Source: Neorhizobium sp. NCHU2750
GTDB taxonomy: Bacteria; Pseudomonadota; Alphaproteobacteria; Rhizobiales; Rhizobiaceae
Length of the DNA stretch: 64,000 nt
Direction of reading: 5' to 3'
Assembly: GCF_003597675.1 (NCBI RefSeq)
Contig: NZ_CP030827.1
Coordinates: 2,046,001 to 2,110,000, forward strand
Shown: in pieces, positions 1 to 11,066 of the stretch
How the letters are laid out: each line of letters opens with the position of its first letter
How positions within the stretch are numbered: position 1 is the first letter of the stretch
Notes under the pieces: model-generated
Database searches by the model: none
Seen by the model: only the letters and a program-made list of their open reading frames with translations
What the model was told of the DNA's origin: nothing
Translations under genes and position numbers: made by a program

Positions 1-971
1 AGCCCGTCCGGGATCGAAACCGCGACACCGACGTCGGAATGCTTGTGCAGCACGCGGGCCGTCGAGGTCCAGGAGGCATTCGCCATCGGGACATCCCGGA
101 GCGCCAGCGCCATCGCCTTGATGATGAAGTCGTTGACGGAGAGCTTGAAGCTAGGCACCTCACCCTTCTCGGTCTTTTTCACCGGTGCCGAGGCATTGAT
201 CTCGGCGCGCAGCTTCATAAGCGCGTCGAGTTCGCAATCCATCGACACCGTGTAGGACGGAACCGTCTGGGTGGACTCGGTGAGTCGTGCGGCGATCGTC
301 TTGCGCATGCCGTCATGCGGCAGAAGCTCGTAGGAGCCCTCCGCAAACAGCTTGAGCGTCGCATCATCCGACGGCCCCTTGGCAGCGGCTGGTGCCGGGG
401 CGGCAGCCTGGGCTGCGGCCGGAGCAGCAGCCTTTGCGCCACCCGATGCGGCAGCCTTCTCGACATCGGCCTTGACGACACGGCCATGCGGACCGGTGCC
501 GGCAACGGCGGAAAGATCGAGACCGGCTTCCTTGGCCAGACGCCTGGCGAGCGGCGAAGAGAAGACCCGCTTGCCATCGGCAACCGGTGCTGGCGTCGAC
601 GGTGCAGGAGCAGCATCGGCAACCGGAGCAGCGGCCTTCGGAGCTTCCGCAGCCTTGTCAGTCGGAGCGGCTTCAGCCTTGGCGGCAGGTGCAGAGCCCA
701 CGCCGGCAGCCGCAGCAGCAACGTCTTCGCCATCTTCGGCAAGAACCGCGATCAGCGCGTTGACCTTGACGGATTCGCTACCGGCGGGAACCACGATCTT
801 GGCGATCGTGCCCTCGTCGACGGCTTCGACTTCCATCGTCGCCTTGTCGGTTTCGATCTCGGCGATCACGTCGCCGGACTTGACCTTGTCGCCTTCCTTG
901 ACCAGCCACTTGGCGAGGTTGCCCTCTTCCATGGTCGGGGAAAGGGCAGGCATGGTGATGTTGATAGGCAT
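1..971 (-). CDS. pdhC: Pyruvate dehydrogenase E2, dihydrolipoamide acetyltransferase (3' part beyond window)
   Basis: This is the E2 core of pyruvate dehydrogenase, which moves the acetyl group from lipoamide to CoA. About 323 N-terminal residues are visible. The C-terminal catalytic end, with the HxxxD active site, lies outside the window. An N-terminal lipoyl domain carries the [10 protein letters not shown] motif with lipoyl-Lys43. An Ala/Pro-rich linker follows, then a peripheral subunit-binding domain ([16 protein letters not shown]) and the start of the acyltransferase domain ([14 protein letters not shown]). The start is 15 nt after the pdhB stop, so it is the last gene of pdhA-pdhB-pdhC. 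A single lipoyl domain is normal for alphaproteobacterial E2. The identification is secure; the truncation is only the window edge. Confidence 0.96.
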   Translation of the reverse strand, partial: MPINITMPALSPTMEEGNLAKWLVKEGDKVKSGDVIAEIETDKATMEVEAVDEGTIAKIVVPAGSESVKVNALIAVLAEDGEDVAAAAAGVGSAPAAKAEAAPTDKAAEAPKAAAPVADAAPAPSTPAPVADGKRVFSSPLARRLAKEAGLDLSAVAGTGPHGRVVKADVEKAAASGGAKAAAPAAAQAAAPAPAAAKGPSDDATLKLFAEGSYELLPHDGMRKTIAARLTESTQTVPSYTVSMDCELDALMKLRAEINASAPVKKTEKGEVPSFKLSVNDFIIKAMALALRDVPMANASWTSTARVLHKHSDVGVAVSIPDG

Positions 972-986
972 CGTATCACCCTTCCC

Positions 987-2375
987 TTACTTGTAGCAGA
1001 CGGTTTTGACAGCCTGGACGACCTCGCCGACATTCGGCAAAGCCAGCTTTTCGAGATTGGCCGCGTAAGGCATCGGAACGTCCTTGCCCGCGATCGTCAG
1101 GATCGGCGCATCGAGATAGTCGAAGGCCTGCTGCATGACGCGGGTGGCGATTTCCGTGCCGACGGACGACTGCGGGAAACCTTCTTCGACGGTGACGAGG
1201 CGACCAGTCTTCTTGACCGATTCGATGACGGTCGGCAGATCCATCGGGCGCAGCGTGCGCAGATCGATCAGTTCGACGTCGATGCCGTCCTTGGTCAGTT
1301 CCTCGACAGCCTTGACCGCATAGGTCATGCCGATACCCCAGGAAACGATCGTCACGTCCGTACCCTTCTTGTGGATACGGGCCTTGCCGATCGGCAGCAC
1401 GAAATCATCGAGCTTCGGCACATCGAAATGATGACCGTAGAGGATTTCGTTTTCGAGGAAGATGACCGGGTTCGGATCGCGGATCGCAGCCTTCAGCAGG
1501 CCCTTGGCGTCGGCAGCCGTGTAGGGCTGGACAACCTTGAGACCCGGAATATGGCTGTACCATGCGCCGTAATCTTGGCTGTGCTGGGCCGCAACGCGGG
1601 CGGCAGCGCCGTTCGGGCCGCGGAACACGATCGGAGCCCCCATCTGGCCACCCGACATGTAGAGCGTCTTGGCGGCCGAGTTGATGATCTGGTCGATCGC
1701 CTGCATGGCGAAGTTGAAGGTCATGAACTCGACGATTGGCTTCAGGCCCGACATCGCAGCACCAACGCCGACGCCGGCAAAGCCGTGTTCGGTGATCGGG
1801 GTGTCGACGACGCGGCGGGCGCCGAATTCCTGCAGCAGGCCCTGGGTGATCTTGTAGGCACCCTGGTATTCGGCAACTTCCTCGCCCATGACGAAGACGT
1901 TTTCGTCGCGGCGCATTTCTTCCGCCATCGCATCGCGCAGCGCATCGCGGACCGTCATGGAAACCATTTCGGTACCGGCCGGAATATCCGGATCGTTGGC
2001 GATCTCGACCTTCGGAGCGGCCGGAACCGGAGCCGAGGCAGAAGAAGCTTCGGCAGCAGGCTTTGCCTCTTCGGCAGCAGCCTTCGGCGCTTCGGCAGCG
2101 GGAGCCGCCGAGCCGATCGCATCGGCGCTTTCGCCTTCGGCGAGCAGCACAGCGATCTTGGTATTGACCTTGACGTTTTCGGTGCCGGCGGCGACCAGCA
2201 GCTTGCCGATCACGCCTTCATCGACGGCTTCCACTTCCATGGTTGCCTTGTCGGTCTCGATCTCGGCAATGACGTCGCCGGACTTGACGGTGTCGCCTTC
2301 CTTCTTGACCCATTTGGAAAGCGTGCCTTCTTCCATGGTCGGAGAAAGCGCGGGCATCAGAATATCGATAGGCAT
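987..2375 (-). CDS. pdhB: Pyruvate dehydrogenase E1 beta subunit with N-terminal lipoyl domain
   Basis: This is the beta subunit of the thiamine-diphosphate E1 component (pyruvate decarboxylation and lipoyl acetylation). At 462 aa it is about 130 aa longer than a plain E1-beta. Residues 1-80 form a lipoyl domain almost identical to that of pdhC, including lipoyl-Lys43 in [10 protein letters not shown]. An Ala/Glu/Pro linker follows to about residue 125, then the transketolase pyrimidine-binding and C-terminal domains ([37 protein letters not shown]). This lipoylated E1-beta is known from rhizobia and other alphaproteobacteria. The gene starts 20 nt after pdhA and is co-oriented with pdhC, so one operon is likely. 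Confidence 0.97.
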   Translation of the reverse strand: MPIDILMPALSPTMEEGTLSKWVKKEGDTVKSGDVIAEIETDKATMEVEAVDEGVIGKLLVAAGTENVKVNTKIAVLLAEGESADAIGSAAPAAEAPKAAAEEAKPAAEASSASAPVPAAPKVEIANDPDIPAGTEMVSMTVRDALRDAMAEEMRRDENVFVMGEEVAEYQGAYKITQGLLQEFGARRVVDTPITEHGFAGVGVGAAMSGLKPIVEFMTFNFAMQAIDQIINSAAKTLYMSGGQMGAPIVFRGPNGAAARVAAQHSQDYGAWYSHIPGLKVVQPYTAADAKGLLKAAIRDPNPVIFLENEILYGHHFDVPKLDDFVLPIGKARIHKKGTDVTIVSWGIGMTYAVKAVEELTKDGIDVELIDLRTLRPMDLPTVIESVKKTGRLVTVEEGFPQSSVGTEIATRVMQQAFDYLDAPILTIAGKDVPMPYAANLEKLALPNVGEVVQAVKTVCYK

Positions 2376-2395
2376 AGGTTCTTTCCTCCCCGCGC

Positions 2396-3469
2396 TTAGA
2401 GCAGGATGTCGGTGTAGAGCTCGGATGCATCCGGCTCCGGATCGTTCTGGGCGAAATCGGCGCTATCGGTGACGATGTCGCGGATGTCCTTGTCGATCGC
2501 CTTCAGCTCGTCTTCGCTCGCCCAGCCCTTTTCAAGCAGACGGTTGCGGACCTGTTCGATCGGGTCATGCTCGGAGCGCATCTTCTGCACTTCGTCCTTG
2601 GAGCGATATTTCGCCGGGTCGGACATCGAGTGGCCGCGGTAACGGTAGGTCAGCATTTCGAGAATGATCGGGCCCTTGCCGGAACGGCAGTGGGCGAGCG
2701 CCTCGTCGGCAGCAGCCTTGACGGCGCGCACGTCCATGCCGTCGACCTGGATGCCTGGGATACCGAAGCCGACGCCGCGCATCGAGTAGTTCGACTGCGC
2801 CGTTGCACGGGCGGTCGAGGTGCCCATGGCATAACGGTTGTTCTCGACGATATAGATGATCGGCAGTTTCCAGAGAGCAGCCATGTTGAAGCTCTCGTAG
2901 ACCTGACCCTGGTTGGCAGCACCGTCGCCGAAATAGGCAACCGAGACGCTGTCATTGTTGCGATAGGCATTGGCGAAGGCAAGACCGGTGCCGAGCGACA
3001 CCTGAGCGCCGACGATGCCGTGGCCACCATAGAAATGCTTCTCCTTGGAGAACATGTGCATCGAGCCGCCCTTGCCCTTCGACAGGCCGCCGCGACGTCC
3101 GGTCAGCTCGGCCATGACGCCCCGCGGGCTCATGCCGGTTGCCAGCATGTGGCCATGGTCGCGATAGGCGGTGATGACCTGATCACCTTCCTGCTGCGCC
3201 ATCTGCATGCCGACGACGACAGCTTCCTGACCGATATAGAGATGGCAGAAACCGCCGATGAAGCCCATGCCGTAAAGCTGGCCGGCCTTCTCTTCGAAGC
3301 GACGGATCAGCAGCATCTCGCGATAGGCATGCAGATCTTCGTCCTTGCCGAAGTCCGGCGTATTCTTGCCGGTGAATTCCTTGGGCGCCGATTTGGTGGT
3401 GGTTGCCTTGGTAGCAGACTTTGCCGCTGGCTTGCGGCCGGATGCAGACGCGGATTTAGCTTGCGCCAT
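2396..3469 (-). CDS. pdhA: Pyruvate dehydrogenase E1 alpha subunit
   Basis: This 357-aa E1-alpha protein binds thiamine diphosphate and, with PdhB, decarboxylates pyruvate. The ThDP/Mg signature [16 protein letters not shown]...ENN lies at about residues 190-220. The phosphorylation-loop-like region [16 protein letters not shown] is near residue 290. The first 35 residues are Lys/Ala/Ser-rich and low in complexity, as in rhizobial orthologues. It is the first gene of the pdhABC operon. The start lies after an AGGGAGGGATCG purine stretch that serves as a strong ribosome binding site. The 196-bp gap upstream, toward the ftsB-like gene, is where its promoter must lie. Confidence 0.97.
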   Translation of the reverse strand: MAQAKSASASGRKPAAKSATKATTTKSAPKEFTGKNTPDFGKDEDLHAYREMLLIRRFEEKAGQLYGMGFIGGFCHLYIGQEAVVVGMQMAQQEGDQVITAYRDHGHMLATGMSPRGVMAELTGRRGGLSKGKGGSMHMFSKEKHFYGGHGIVGAQVSLGTGLAFANAYRNNDSVSVAYFGDGAANQGQVYESFNMAALWKLPIIYIVENNRYAMGTSTARATAQSNYSMRGVGFGIPGIQVDGMDVRAVKAAADEALAHCRSGKGPIILEMLTYRYRGHSMSDPAKYRSKDEVQKMRSEHDPIEQVRNRLLEKGWASEDELKAIDKDIRDIVTDSADFAQNDPEPDASELYTDILL

Positions 3470-3644
3470 CGATCCCTCCCTATGTGCTGCACAGAAAGAG
3501 CGGCACCGACGCGGGCGATCAACGCCCGTCCCGACCCGCTCGGGTTTCGGCAGCTAACATAGGCAAGAATGTCGCGGCCAGCAATGCTATATTTGCATGG
3601 CTCGCATGTAAGATAAATAACTGATATATTTCAGAAAAATCAAT

Positions 3645-3665
3645 GTTAACCGAAATTCGGTTAAC
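3645..3665 (-). terminator. Perfect 10-bp inverted repeat just after the ftsB-like stop; possible terminator
   Basis: GTTAACCGAA and TTCGGTTAAC are separated by one central base, directly after the TGA of the ftsB-like gene on the minus strand. The minus-strand sequence beyond it is ATTGATTTTT, a moderately T-rich tail. A weak terminator fits best. A protein-binding operator upstream of pdhA (176 nt before its start) is the alternative. Confidence 0.45.
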
Positions 3666-3983
3666 TCAGAAATAGTTGTTAAATATGACTATTTCATCCG
3701 GGCGCGAGACATTTAATTGATAACGCGCAATTTCGTCGAGCATGTCCTTGTCGAGCGAGCCGTCGCTCATCAAGTGCACCTGGCGCTCCAGAGCCTCGCG
3801 CTTGGTCGTCAGCTCCGCCAGTTCGGCAGTTCTAGCCAAGCGCTGCTTTTCGAACTGCTCAGTCGCGATCAGGCCCAGATCGCCATGGATCGAATGATAG
3901 CCGAAATAGGAGACGAAAGCGACGGTAATGGCAGGCAGGATCAGACGACCGAACTTCCGTTGCCGATGATGCTTTGTCCACAT
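3666..3983 (-). CDS. FtsB/DivIC-family septum formation initiator
   Basis: This 105-aa single-pass membrane protein has a basic N-terminus (MWTKHHRQRKFGR), a transmembrane segment at about residues 12-30 (LILPAITVAFVSYFGYHS) and then a coiled coil (LARTAELAELTTKREALERQV). It ends in an aromatic NNYF. Size and layout match the FtsB/DivIC family (PF04977), whose members bridge FtsL and FtsQ in the divisome. Location between enolase and pdhA is the classic alphaproteobacterial position of this gene. The start has no strong competitor. The family call is firm; divisome function is inferred from the family. Confidence 0.85.
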   Translation of the reverse strand: MWTKHHRQRKFGRLILPAITVAFVSYFGYHSIHGDLGLIATEQFEKQRLARTAELAELTTKREALERQVHLMSDGSLDKDMLDEIARYQLNVSRPDEIVIFNNYF

Positions 3984-4117
3984 GCCTGTCTACGCCCTGA
4001 ATTACGCGACGGGGCGCGAGTCGGCCCCTCTGGTGAGTATCTAGGATTCGCAGAACTTGCTTAACCATTCGTTTCCCGCACACGGCTGCGAGACCGTAAC
4101 AACCATACGGAAACGAC

Positions 4118-4144
4118 AAAGCCCGCGCCGATGACGCGGGCTTT
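4118..4144 (-). terminator. Hairpin downstream of enolase
   Basis: A 10-bp stem (AAAGCCCGCG / CGCGGGCTTT) with a 7-nt loop sits 31 nt after the enolase stop. The minus-strand tail (GTCGTTTCC) is only moderately T-rich, while the plus-strand side reads GGGCTTTTCG. It is most likely the eno terminator, since the enolase gene ends here and the next gene lies about 190 bp away. Confidence 0.6.
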
Positions 4145-4175
4145 TCGATGATCACTATCGGAACGTAGCCGAGGC

Positions 4176-5509
<1,334 letters not shown>

Positions 5510-5568
5510 ACGCCAATTACAGTTGAAACGCTTTTCGCGCTTTGACCACGCTCAAGCGCGCCTCAAGT

Positions 5569-6423
5569 TCAGGCGGCCTTCGCCACCGCATCGAAAGCCA
5601 GAAGCTTTTCCAGAAGCCGCGGCATGTCCTTCAGGTGAACCATGTTCGGCCCGTCGGACGGAGCATTGTCCGGATCCTCATGCGTCTCGATGAAGACGCC
5701 GGCAACGCCGACGGCGACAGCCGCACGCGCCAGCGTTTCGACGAATTCGCGCTGGCCGCCGCTCGAACCGCCCTGCCCGCCCGGCTGCTGCACCGAATGC
5801 GTCGCATCAAAGATGACGGGCGAACCGAGCGACGCCATGATCGGCAGCGAGCGCATGTCGGATACCAGCGTGTTGTAACCGAAGGACGCACCGCGTTCGC
5901 ACAGCATCACATTCGGATTACCGCTTTCGGTAAACTTCGCCTGCACGTTCTTCATGTCCCAGGGGGCGAGAAACTGGCCCTTCTTGACGTTGATCGCCCG
6001 GCCCGTCTTGGCGGCGGCGACCAGCAGGTCCGTCTGGCGCGACAGGAAGGCCGGAATCTGCAGGATGTCGATCGTCGGCGCCACCAGGCCGCACTGTTCT
6101 TCCGTGTGGATGTCGCTCAGAACCGGGAAGCCGAATTCCTTCTTCAGGTCGGCAAAGATCTCCATCGCGTTCTCAAGCCCGATGCCGCGCTTGCCCGACA
6201 AGGATGTACGGTTCGCCTTGTCATAGGACGACTTGTAGACAAGCCCGATGCCGAGCTTGGCGCAGAGCTCCGTGAGGTTGCCGGCGATCATGAAGGCGTG
6301 ATCGCGGCTCTCCATCTGGCAGGGGCCCGCAATCAGCGAAAGCTTGCCGGCATTGGAGAACACAACCTTGTTTGCGCCTTCTCCGACCGAAACCTCAGAA
6401 TTGGGGGACACTGCCATTTTCAT
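5569..6423 (-). CDS. kdsA: 3-deoxy-8-phosphooctulonate synthase (KDO-8-phosphate synthase)
   Basis: KdsA condenses PEP with arabinose-5-phosphate to give KDO-8-phosphate, the precursor of the lipopolysaccharide inner-core sugar. The 284-aa protein shows the expected TIM-barrel motifs: LIAGPCQMESRDHA, YKSSYDKANRTS (substrate loop), FPVLSDIHTEEQ, VKKGQFLAPWDMKN and VIFDATHSVQQPGG. Its start overlaps the stop of the VOC gene by 4 nt (ATGA), so the two are translationally coupled. In this window its product feeds the same lipid A/LPS pathway as the lpx cluster at 12.4-16.8 kb. Confidence 0.96.
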   Translation of the reverse strand: MKMAVSPNSEVSVGEGANKVVFSNAGKLSLIAGPCQMESRDHAFMIAGNLTELCAKLGIGLVYKSSYDKANRTSLSGKRGIGLENAMEIFADLKKEFGFPVLSDIHTEEQCGLVAPTIDILQIPAFLSRQTDLLVAAAKTGRAINVKKGQFLAPWDMKNVQAKFTESGNPNVMLCERGASFGYNTLVSDMRSLPIMASLGSPVIFDATHSVQQPGGQGGSSGGQREFVETLARAAVAVGVAGVFIETHEDPDNAPSDGPNMVHLKDMPRLLEKLLAFDAVAKAA

Positions 6424-7292
6424 TCCTCGAAACCGAAAAACACGCCTTGGCCGGGCGACGGCGACACAAGCACGCGTCCATCCCGGCGGATGAATGCGAC
6501 GTCATTAGCAGCAAGGGTGATCTCTGTCACGGCCAGATCGGCGGTGCGGAAGATCACCGCCTGCCCGCAAAGCTCAGCCCCATGCAGCTTGGCGGCAGGC
6601 CCGAATTCCTGATGCAGCTGATCTGCGTCCACCACCCGGACCCTGGCATTTTCGCCGGCAAACACCAGCCCGGCCTCCCCTTCCTGCGCAGAAACCGACA
6701 GGACGGATTGCAACAGCCTGGCGGAATCGCCGGGCACACCTGAGGAAAGCACGACTTCCTTCAGCCCGGTCACCGCATTGGCATGCACCCTCAGGGACCC
6801 CATGTCCTGCGGAAAGGAAACGACGCGCTGACAGGCAAAGGCGAAAAATTCGGACGCACCTTCGAGCGCCGCAAAAGCGAGGCGAAAGCGCCCCTCCCGC
6901 TCGTCTCCCTCCGGTGACTTAATGATGCGGGCAAATTCCAGCGGCTCGCCCGCCGAAACCCCACCTTCAACAAAACGCTGGTGATCATCGGAAGCGTCGT
7001 CACTAGCGACCACGATCGCCGACAGCCCCTGACGCCCACGCTTGCCGCGAAAGGCAATGTCTCGCTCGACAAACACATTGCCGCGCTTGGCAGCGGTGCC
7101 CGCCTTGCGCCGGTCCGCAAGCGCGATCGGCTCCAGATAGGTGCCGTCCTCAAGGAAGATACAGGCATTGGCCGTCCCGAACGGATGCACACCATCAGGC
7201 GCAACAGTAAAGCCCAGCCCCGACAGCCGCTCGCGCGCCTGGACCAGATTGCCGACCGGCAAAACGAGATGATCGATTTTCTTAGCAGTCAC
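6420..7292 (-). CDS. VOC-superfamily protein with glyoxalase-like domain
   Basis: This 290-aa protein opens with KIDHLVLPVGNLVQARERL and GFTVAPDGVHPFGTANACIFL, the beta-alpha-beta-beta module of the vicinal oxygen chelate superfamily (glyoxalase_3-like, PF13468 type). A second, weaker VOC module follows. The HPFGT and early His positions are typical of metal-binding VOC folds, but I cannot name a substrate. The stop overlaps the kdsA start by 4 nt, so it is transcribed first in a two-gene operon with kdsA. Nothing in the sequence links it mechanistically to KDO synthesis, so the pairing may be only positional. Confidence 0.75.
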   Translation of the reverse strand: MTAKKIDHLVLPVGNLVQARERLSGLGFTVAPDGVHPFGTANACIFLEDGTYLEPIALADRRKAGTAAKRGNVFVERDIAFRGKRGRQGLSAIVVASDDASDDHQRFVEGGVSAGEPLEFARIIKSPEGDEREGRFRLAFAALEGASEFFAFACQRVVSFPQDMGSLRVHANAVTGLKEVVLSSGVPGDSARLLQSVLSVSAQEGEAGLVFAGENARVRVVDADQLHQEFGPAAKLHGAELCGQAVIFRTADLAVTEITLAANDVAFIRRDGRVLVSPSPGQGVFFGFEE

Positions 7293-7426
7293 GCATGTCC
7301 CCCAGACTCTGATCCGCCGAAAATAAATTGGTCAGTCCGTCGGGGAGCGCAAGTAGCTTTCTGCCGAGAACGTTATCAGCCATCTCGGAAAGTTATCATA
7401 TTTTCACGAAAATTTAGGGACTTGCG

Positions 7427-7441
7427 GAACACATATGGAAC
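7427..7441. promoter_or_regulatory. LexA operator (SOS box) of lexA
   Basis: GAAC-ACATATG-GAAC is an exact match to the direct-repeat SOS box of alphaproteobacteria (GAAC-N7-GAAC, equivalent to GTTC-N7-GTTC). It lies 48 nt upstream of the lexA ATG, as expected for autorepression. Immediately downstream there are two adjacent GTTC half-sites (7449-7452 and 7453-7456). The second is spaced 7 nt from a degenerate GTTT (7464-7467), which could form a weaker second site. Confidence 0.9.
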
Positions 7442-7488
7442 ATATAGTGTTCGTTCTGCATTTGTTTCAAATCTGAAGGTGCATCAAA

Positions 7489-8202
7489 ATGCTGACCCGG
7501 AAGCAACAGGAACTTCTTTTGTTCATTCATGAACGCATGAAGGAGTCCGGCGTTCCACCTTCTTTCGATGAAATGAAGGATGCACTCGATCTCGCATCGA
7601 AGTCGGGCATCCACCGCCTGATCACCGCTTTGGAAGAGCGCGGCTTCATCCGAAGGCTGCCGAACCGGGCCCGTGCGCTCGAAGTCATCAAGCTGCCGGA
7701 GGCCTATGTGCCGACGCTGCAGCCGAAGCGCGGATTTTCGCCGAGCGTCATCGAGGGCAGCCTCGGCAAGAAACCGCCGGCACCTGCCGCACCCGCGGCC
7801 CCGGCCAATGACAGCGCCTCGGCGAGCGTCCCCGTGATGGGCCGCATCGCCGCCGGCGTGCCGATCTCGGCCATCCAGAACAACACCCACGACATTTCCG
7901 TTCCGGTCGAAATGCTCGGCGCCGGTGAGCATTATGCGCTCGAGGTCAAGGGCGATTCGATGATCGAGGCCGGCATCCTCGATGGCGATACCGTCATCAT
8001 CCGCAACGGCAGCACCGCCAATCCCGGCGATATCATCGTTGCCCTTGTCGATGACGAGGAAGCAACGCTGAAGCGTTTCCGCCGCAAGGGTGGATCGATC
8101 GCGCTTGAAGCTGCTAATCCCGCCTATGAAACCCGCATCTTCCCGCCTGACCGGGTCAAGGTGCAGGGCAAGCTGGTCGGCCTCATTCGCCGCTATCATT
8201 GA
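7489..8202 (+). CDS. lexA: SOS-response transcriptional repressor LexA
   Basis: LexA represses DNA-damage genes and is inactivated by RecA-stimulated self-cleavage. The 237-aa protein has an N-terminal winged helix ([20 protein letters not shown], then [20 protein letters not shown]). A Pro/Ala-rich linker covers about residues 93-112, followed by the peptidase domain. The cleavage bond is Ala122-Gly123 in GRIAAGVP, with nucleophile Ser157 (KGDSMIEAG) and general base Lys195 (EATLKRF). All catalytic parts are present. GAAGGTG precedes the start. It is monocistronic and its 3' end overlaps the convergent comEC by 20 bp. Confidence 0.97.
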   Translation: MLTRKQQELLLFIHERMKESGVPPSFDEMKDALDLASKSGIHRLITALEERGFIRRLPNRARALEVIKLPEAYVPTLQPKRGFSPSVIEGSLGKKPPAPAAPAAPANDSASASVPVMGRIAAGVPISAIQNNTHDISVPVEMLGAGEHYALEVKGDSMIEAGILDGDTVIIRNGSTANPGDIIVALVDDEEATLKRFRRKGGSIALEAANPAYETRIFPPDRVKVQGKLVGLIRRYH

Positions 8203-10789
8203 AATCAGCAGGATCGGCAAAGCCTTGCTGGTCCTGAAAATCGCCTCCCGCGCCCATGGCGGAAACGTCGACGGACAGGTCGTCTTCGATTGAACTGTTT
8301 TGTGAAGGCCTGACCAGCCATGGCGGTAGCGACGCATCATAGATGCCGCGATGCCAGTCATATTGGCGATGAACGGTCCATGGCCGGGCAGAGGCGCTCA
8401 TTGCCGTTTCGATGATCCATTCGTCGGCGATCGGCGACCCGGCAAAGTCGATCTCGACCGCACCCGTATTGCGTAACGTCCTGCCGCTGAGCAATGGCGT
8501 CCCCGAGCGGCACTCGTCGAACCGAGCGCGCGGCGCAACGACGAGCCCCGCGACATCACAGGCCACACCGGTGAAGCGGCTATCCTCGATGACGACGACG
8601 ATGACACCATCCGGAGACATGATCGCACACCAAGCTTTCGGCTGACATTCGAAGCGGTCCGCGCTCGTGACCTCCATGCGATCCCGCGCACGCTCGATGA
8701 CGGCTTTCGGCAGGCGGGCAGCGCCAGTTTTCGCCCTGTTCTGCGAAAGGCCTTTGGGGACCTCCTTCGGCATATCCTTATCGCGCCACTCGTCGCGAAT
8801 GATCGGCGCTTCCGGGTCGGGCAGCCGTCGTGCGCGGCGCCATTGTCCATAGATGAAATCCGGCACCTTCGCCCGGTTGACCGCAATACCGCCCTCCCTG
8901 CGAAGTCCCACCAGCGTGCCGTCTTCGGCAATCAGCAGGCTGGACGGCGGTTCCGGCCATGGCTGCAGGAAGAGCCAGAGGGCGACCGCAATCAGCGGCA
9001 GGCCGAGATATCTGAGCCGGGTGCGCAACAGCGTCAGAAGCAGCAGGCCTGAAGCGCCGAAGAGCAGAAACGAGGAATGTTGCTGCCCGACGGTAAAGTC
9101 GCCTCCCCAGCCCGCTACATGCCTGGCGATGACGATCACCCAGTCCAGGCTTTTGGCCATGACAAAGATGAAGGGCGCATCAAGGCCGAACGGCATCAGT
9201 AGCATGGCGATGAGCCCTGCCGGCATGACCAAAAAACTGATGATCGGCATGGAGGCGAGATTGGCCGCAAGCCCATAGGTCGCGATCCGATGAAAATGCT
9301 CCACAGAGAACATCGTCGTCGCGAGACTGCCGATCAGCGACGTCATGATGATGCCGGCGACAAACTTCCAGCCTCCGACAAGCCATGTCACTGAAGGGTG
9401 ATGAAGGGGTAGCGGTTCGCGTGGCCGCCGCTCGGCTCGCCTTGTCCAGGCAGCATAGCCCGCCACCAGCGCGGCAGTGGCGGCAAACGACATCTGGAAG
9501 CTCGGGCCGAGCACTTCCGATGGCGTCCAGACGAGAATAATGATGGCCGACAGCGCCACATTGCGCAGGCTGATCGACGGCCGGTCGAGCAGCACGGCGA
9601 TCAGGATGACGGCCATCATGATATAGGCGCGCTGTGCCGAGACCCCGAAGCCGGAAATCAGGTAATAGGCCGTCACCATGGCAAGCGCCCCGGCCGCTGC
9701 GATCTTCTTGACCGGCCAGGCCTGAGCAAAGCCGGGAAACAGCGCCAGCGCCGTGCGCAGTCCGATGAAGAAGATGCCGGCTGCCAGCGCCATGTTGAGC
9801 CCGGATATCGCAACGATATGGGCAAGCCCCGCGACCCGCAGCGCTTCCACCGTCTCTTCCGAGATCGCCCGCCGCTCGTCGGTGATGATGGCGGCGGCAA
9901 AGGCTCCCGCATCGCCGGGAACGAGCCCCCTGATCCGGTTGCCGATCTGCGCACGCAGATCGAACAGCCACCGCTCCACGGCATAGGACCAGTTGCCGGG
10001 ATCGACAGACGCCTCGATCTGATGCGGCGCTGCGTAGAAATAGCCAACTGCGCCGATCCCGTCGAAATAGGATGAGAAGGCAAAGTCGTGCAATCCGGGC
10101 AACGCAGGCCCCGCAGGCGGCGACAGTCGCGCGCGGCCGGCGATCACCGCGCCATTGTCGAACCGCCCGCCCCTGCCGCTCGCCATCAGCAGCACCTGCC
10201 CCGGCGGGCGTCTGATCTCGGGATCGGCTGTCGAGATGATCCTGACGACATAGCGCACCCGACCGGCTCCGGACATTTCACTGCGCTCGACCATGCCGAC
10301 AATATCGCTGGTGACGGCCGTATCGAGAATGACCGTCGCGCGCCGCCATGTCTCCATCTGCGCCAGCATCATGCCGAGGCTGACGAGGGCGGCGGCCAGC
10401 AGGACGGCTCTTGCGGCATGGTTATGCGAAATGGAGAGCGCCGCACCTGTCACGACGATGGCCGCAAGGGCAAACGGCCAGAATGGCGGGTCGGATGCAG
10501 ACAGAAGCCAGATGACGGCCCCGGCGCCGATTGCGACCGGAACGAACAGGAAGCCATGGCCGTACCGCCCTTCCTCCGCGATCGCTGCCGACATCCTGTC
10601 GCGCGCCGCCTGCGCGACGGCCACCACGGACAGCGAGGCTGCAGTTCGGCGCGGCGCGATGGGCGCGAGAACGGGAACGGCCGCCGGCCCGATTCTCTCT
10701 GCCGACAAGAGGGCGAGATCGGCCGCGGGCGCGGATGGAGCCATCACGCCGTCGATCACGTTCCCTTCATCTTCGAGCTTATCTGCCAT
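8183..10789 (-). CDS. comEC: ComEC/Rec2-family DNA-uptake channel protein
   Basis: This is a polytopic inner-membrane protein of the ComEC/Rec2 family, which passes single-stranded DNA into the cytoplasm during transformation. The Competence core (PF03772) is recognisable by [19 protein letters not shown], then [13 protein letters not shown], with about ten hydrophobic helices between residues 60 and 560. An N-terminal DUF4131-like segment (around residues 60-230) precedes it. The C-terminal 250 residues resemble the beta-lactamase-like domain but lack a clear HxHxDH metal motif, so nuclease activity is doubtful. I chose the ATG at 10789 ([10 protein letters not shown]); upstream in-frame residues are Cys-rich and implausible. 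Natural competence is not established in this group. Confidence 0.88.
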   Translation of the reverse strand: MADKLEDEGNVIDGVMAPSAPAADLALLSAERIGPAAVPVLAPIAPRRTAASLSVVAVAQAARDRMSAAIAEEGRYGHGFLFVPVAIGAGAVIWLLSASDPPFWPFALAAIVVTGAALSISHNHAARAVLLAAALVSLGMMLAQMETWRRATVILDTAVTSDIVGMVERSEMSGAGRVRYVVRIISTADPEIRRPPGQVLLMASGRGGRFDNGAVIAGRARLSPPAGPALPGLHDFAFSSYFDGIGAVGYFYAAPHQIEASVDPGNWSYAVERWLFDLRAQIGNRIRGLVPGDAGAFAAAIITDERRAISEETVEALRVAGLAHIVAISGLNMALAAGIFFIGLRTALALFPGFAQAWPVKKIAAAGALAMVTAYYLISGFGVSAQRAYIMMAVILIAVLLDRPSISLRNVALSAIIILVWTPSEVLGPSFQMSFAATAALVAGYAAWTRRAERRPREPLPLHHPSVTWLVGGWKFVAGIIMTSLIGSLATTMFSVEHFHRIATYGLAANLASMPIISFLVMPAGLIAMLLMPFGLDAPFIFVMAKSLDWVIVIARHVAGWGGDFTVGQQHSSFLLFGASGLLLLTLLRTRLRYLGLPLIAVALWLFLQPWPEPPSSLLIAEDGTLVGLRREGGIAVNRAKVPDFIYGQWRRARRLPDPEAPIIRDEWRDKDMPKEVPKGLSQNRAKTGAARLPKAVIERARDRMEVTSADRFECQPKAWCAIMSPDGVIVVVIEDSRFTGVACDVAGLVVAPRARFDECRSGTPLLSGRTLRNTGAVEIDFAGSPIADEWIIETAMSASARPWTVHRQYDWHRGIYDASLPPWLVRPSQNSSIEDDLSVDVSAMGAGGDFQDQQGFADPADFNDSGE

Positions 10790-10970
10790 GCAAAAACATG
10801 CCCGCTGAGACGCGCAGGCTACAACCTGTGCGTTCTTTTTGCGTGCGTCAACCTGACGCAGCAAGGATCGGCGTCAGAAAGCAAAATCGGAATGCAACAT
10901 TGGGTTGGCCGAAGCTTGAGATGACATTGCCCAATATATTTCCGCGCTGCACAATTGTCCGCCAGAATTG

Positions 10971-10998
10971 CTTGGCATCAGCCCAAGGATCATATAGC
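10971..10998 (+). promoter_or_regulatory. Possible sigma-70-type promoter of gltA
   Basis: CTTGGC, a 16-nt spacer and TATAGC lie about 70 nt upstream of the gltA start, in the 277-bp divergent gap between comEC and gltA. The -35 resembles the rhizobial CTTGAC consensus. This is a by-eye match only. Confidence 0.3.
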
Positions 10999-11066
10999 TA
11001 AACGTTGGACGCTTAATGTTTATGGCCCTTTTAGGGCGAATGCCGCCAACCGGTTGGAGGATCAGA

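Noticed and set aside
39..2399. A 786-codon open frame on the plus strand across pdhB/pdhC.
   Set aside because: It is antisense to two clear pdh genes, has Arg/Gly/His-rich composition and no recognisable domain. High-GC codon bias commonly leaves such open antisense frames.
10790..11066. A gltX gene between comEC and gltA, as I half-remember from some relatives.
   Set aside because: The 277-bp gap is too short and holds only promoter-like sequence, and my memory of the gene order is not firm.
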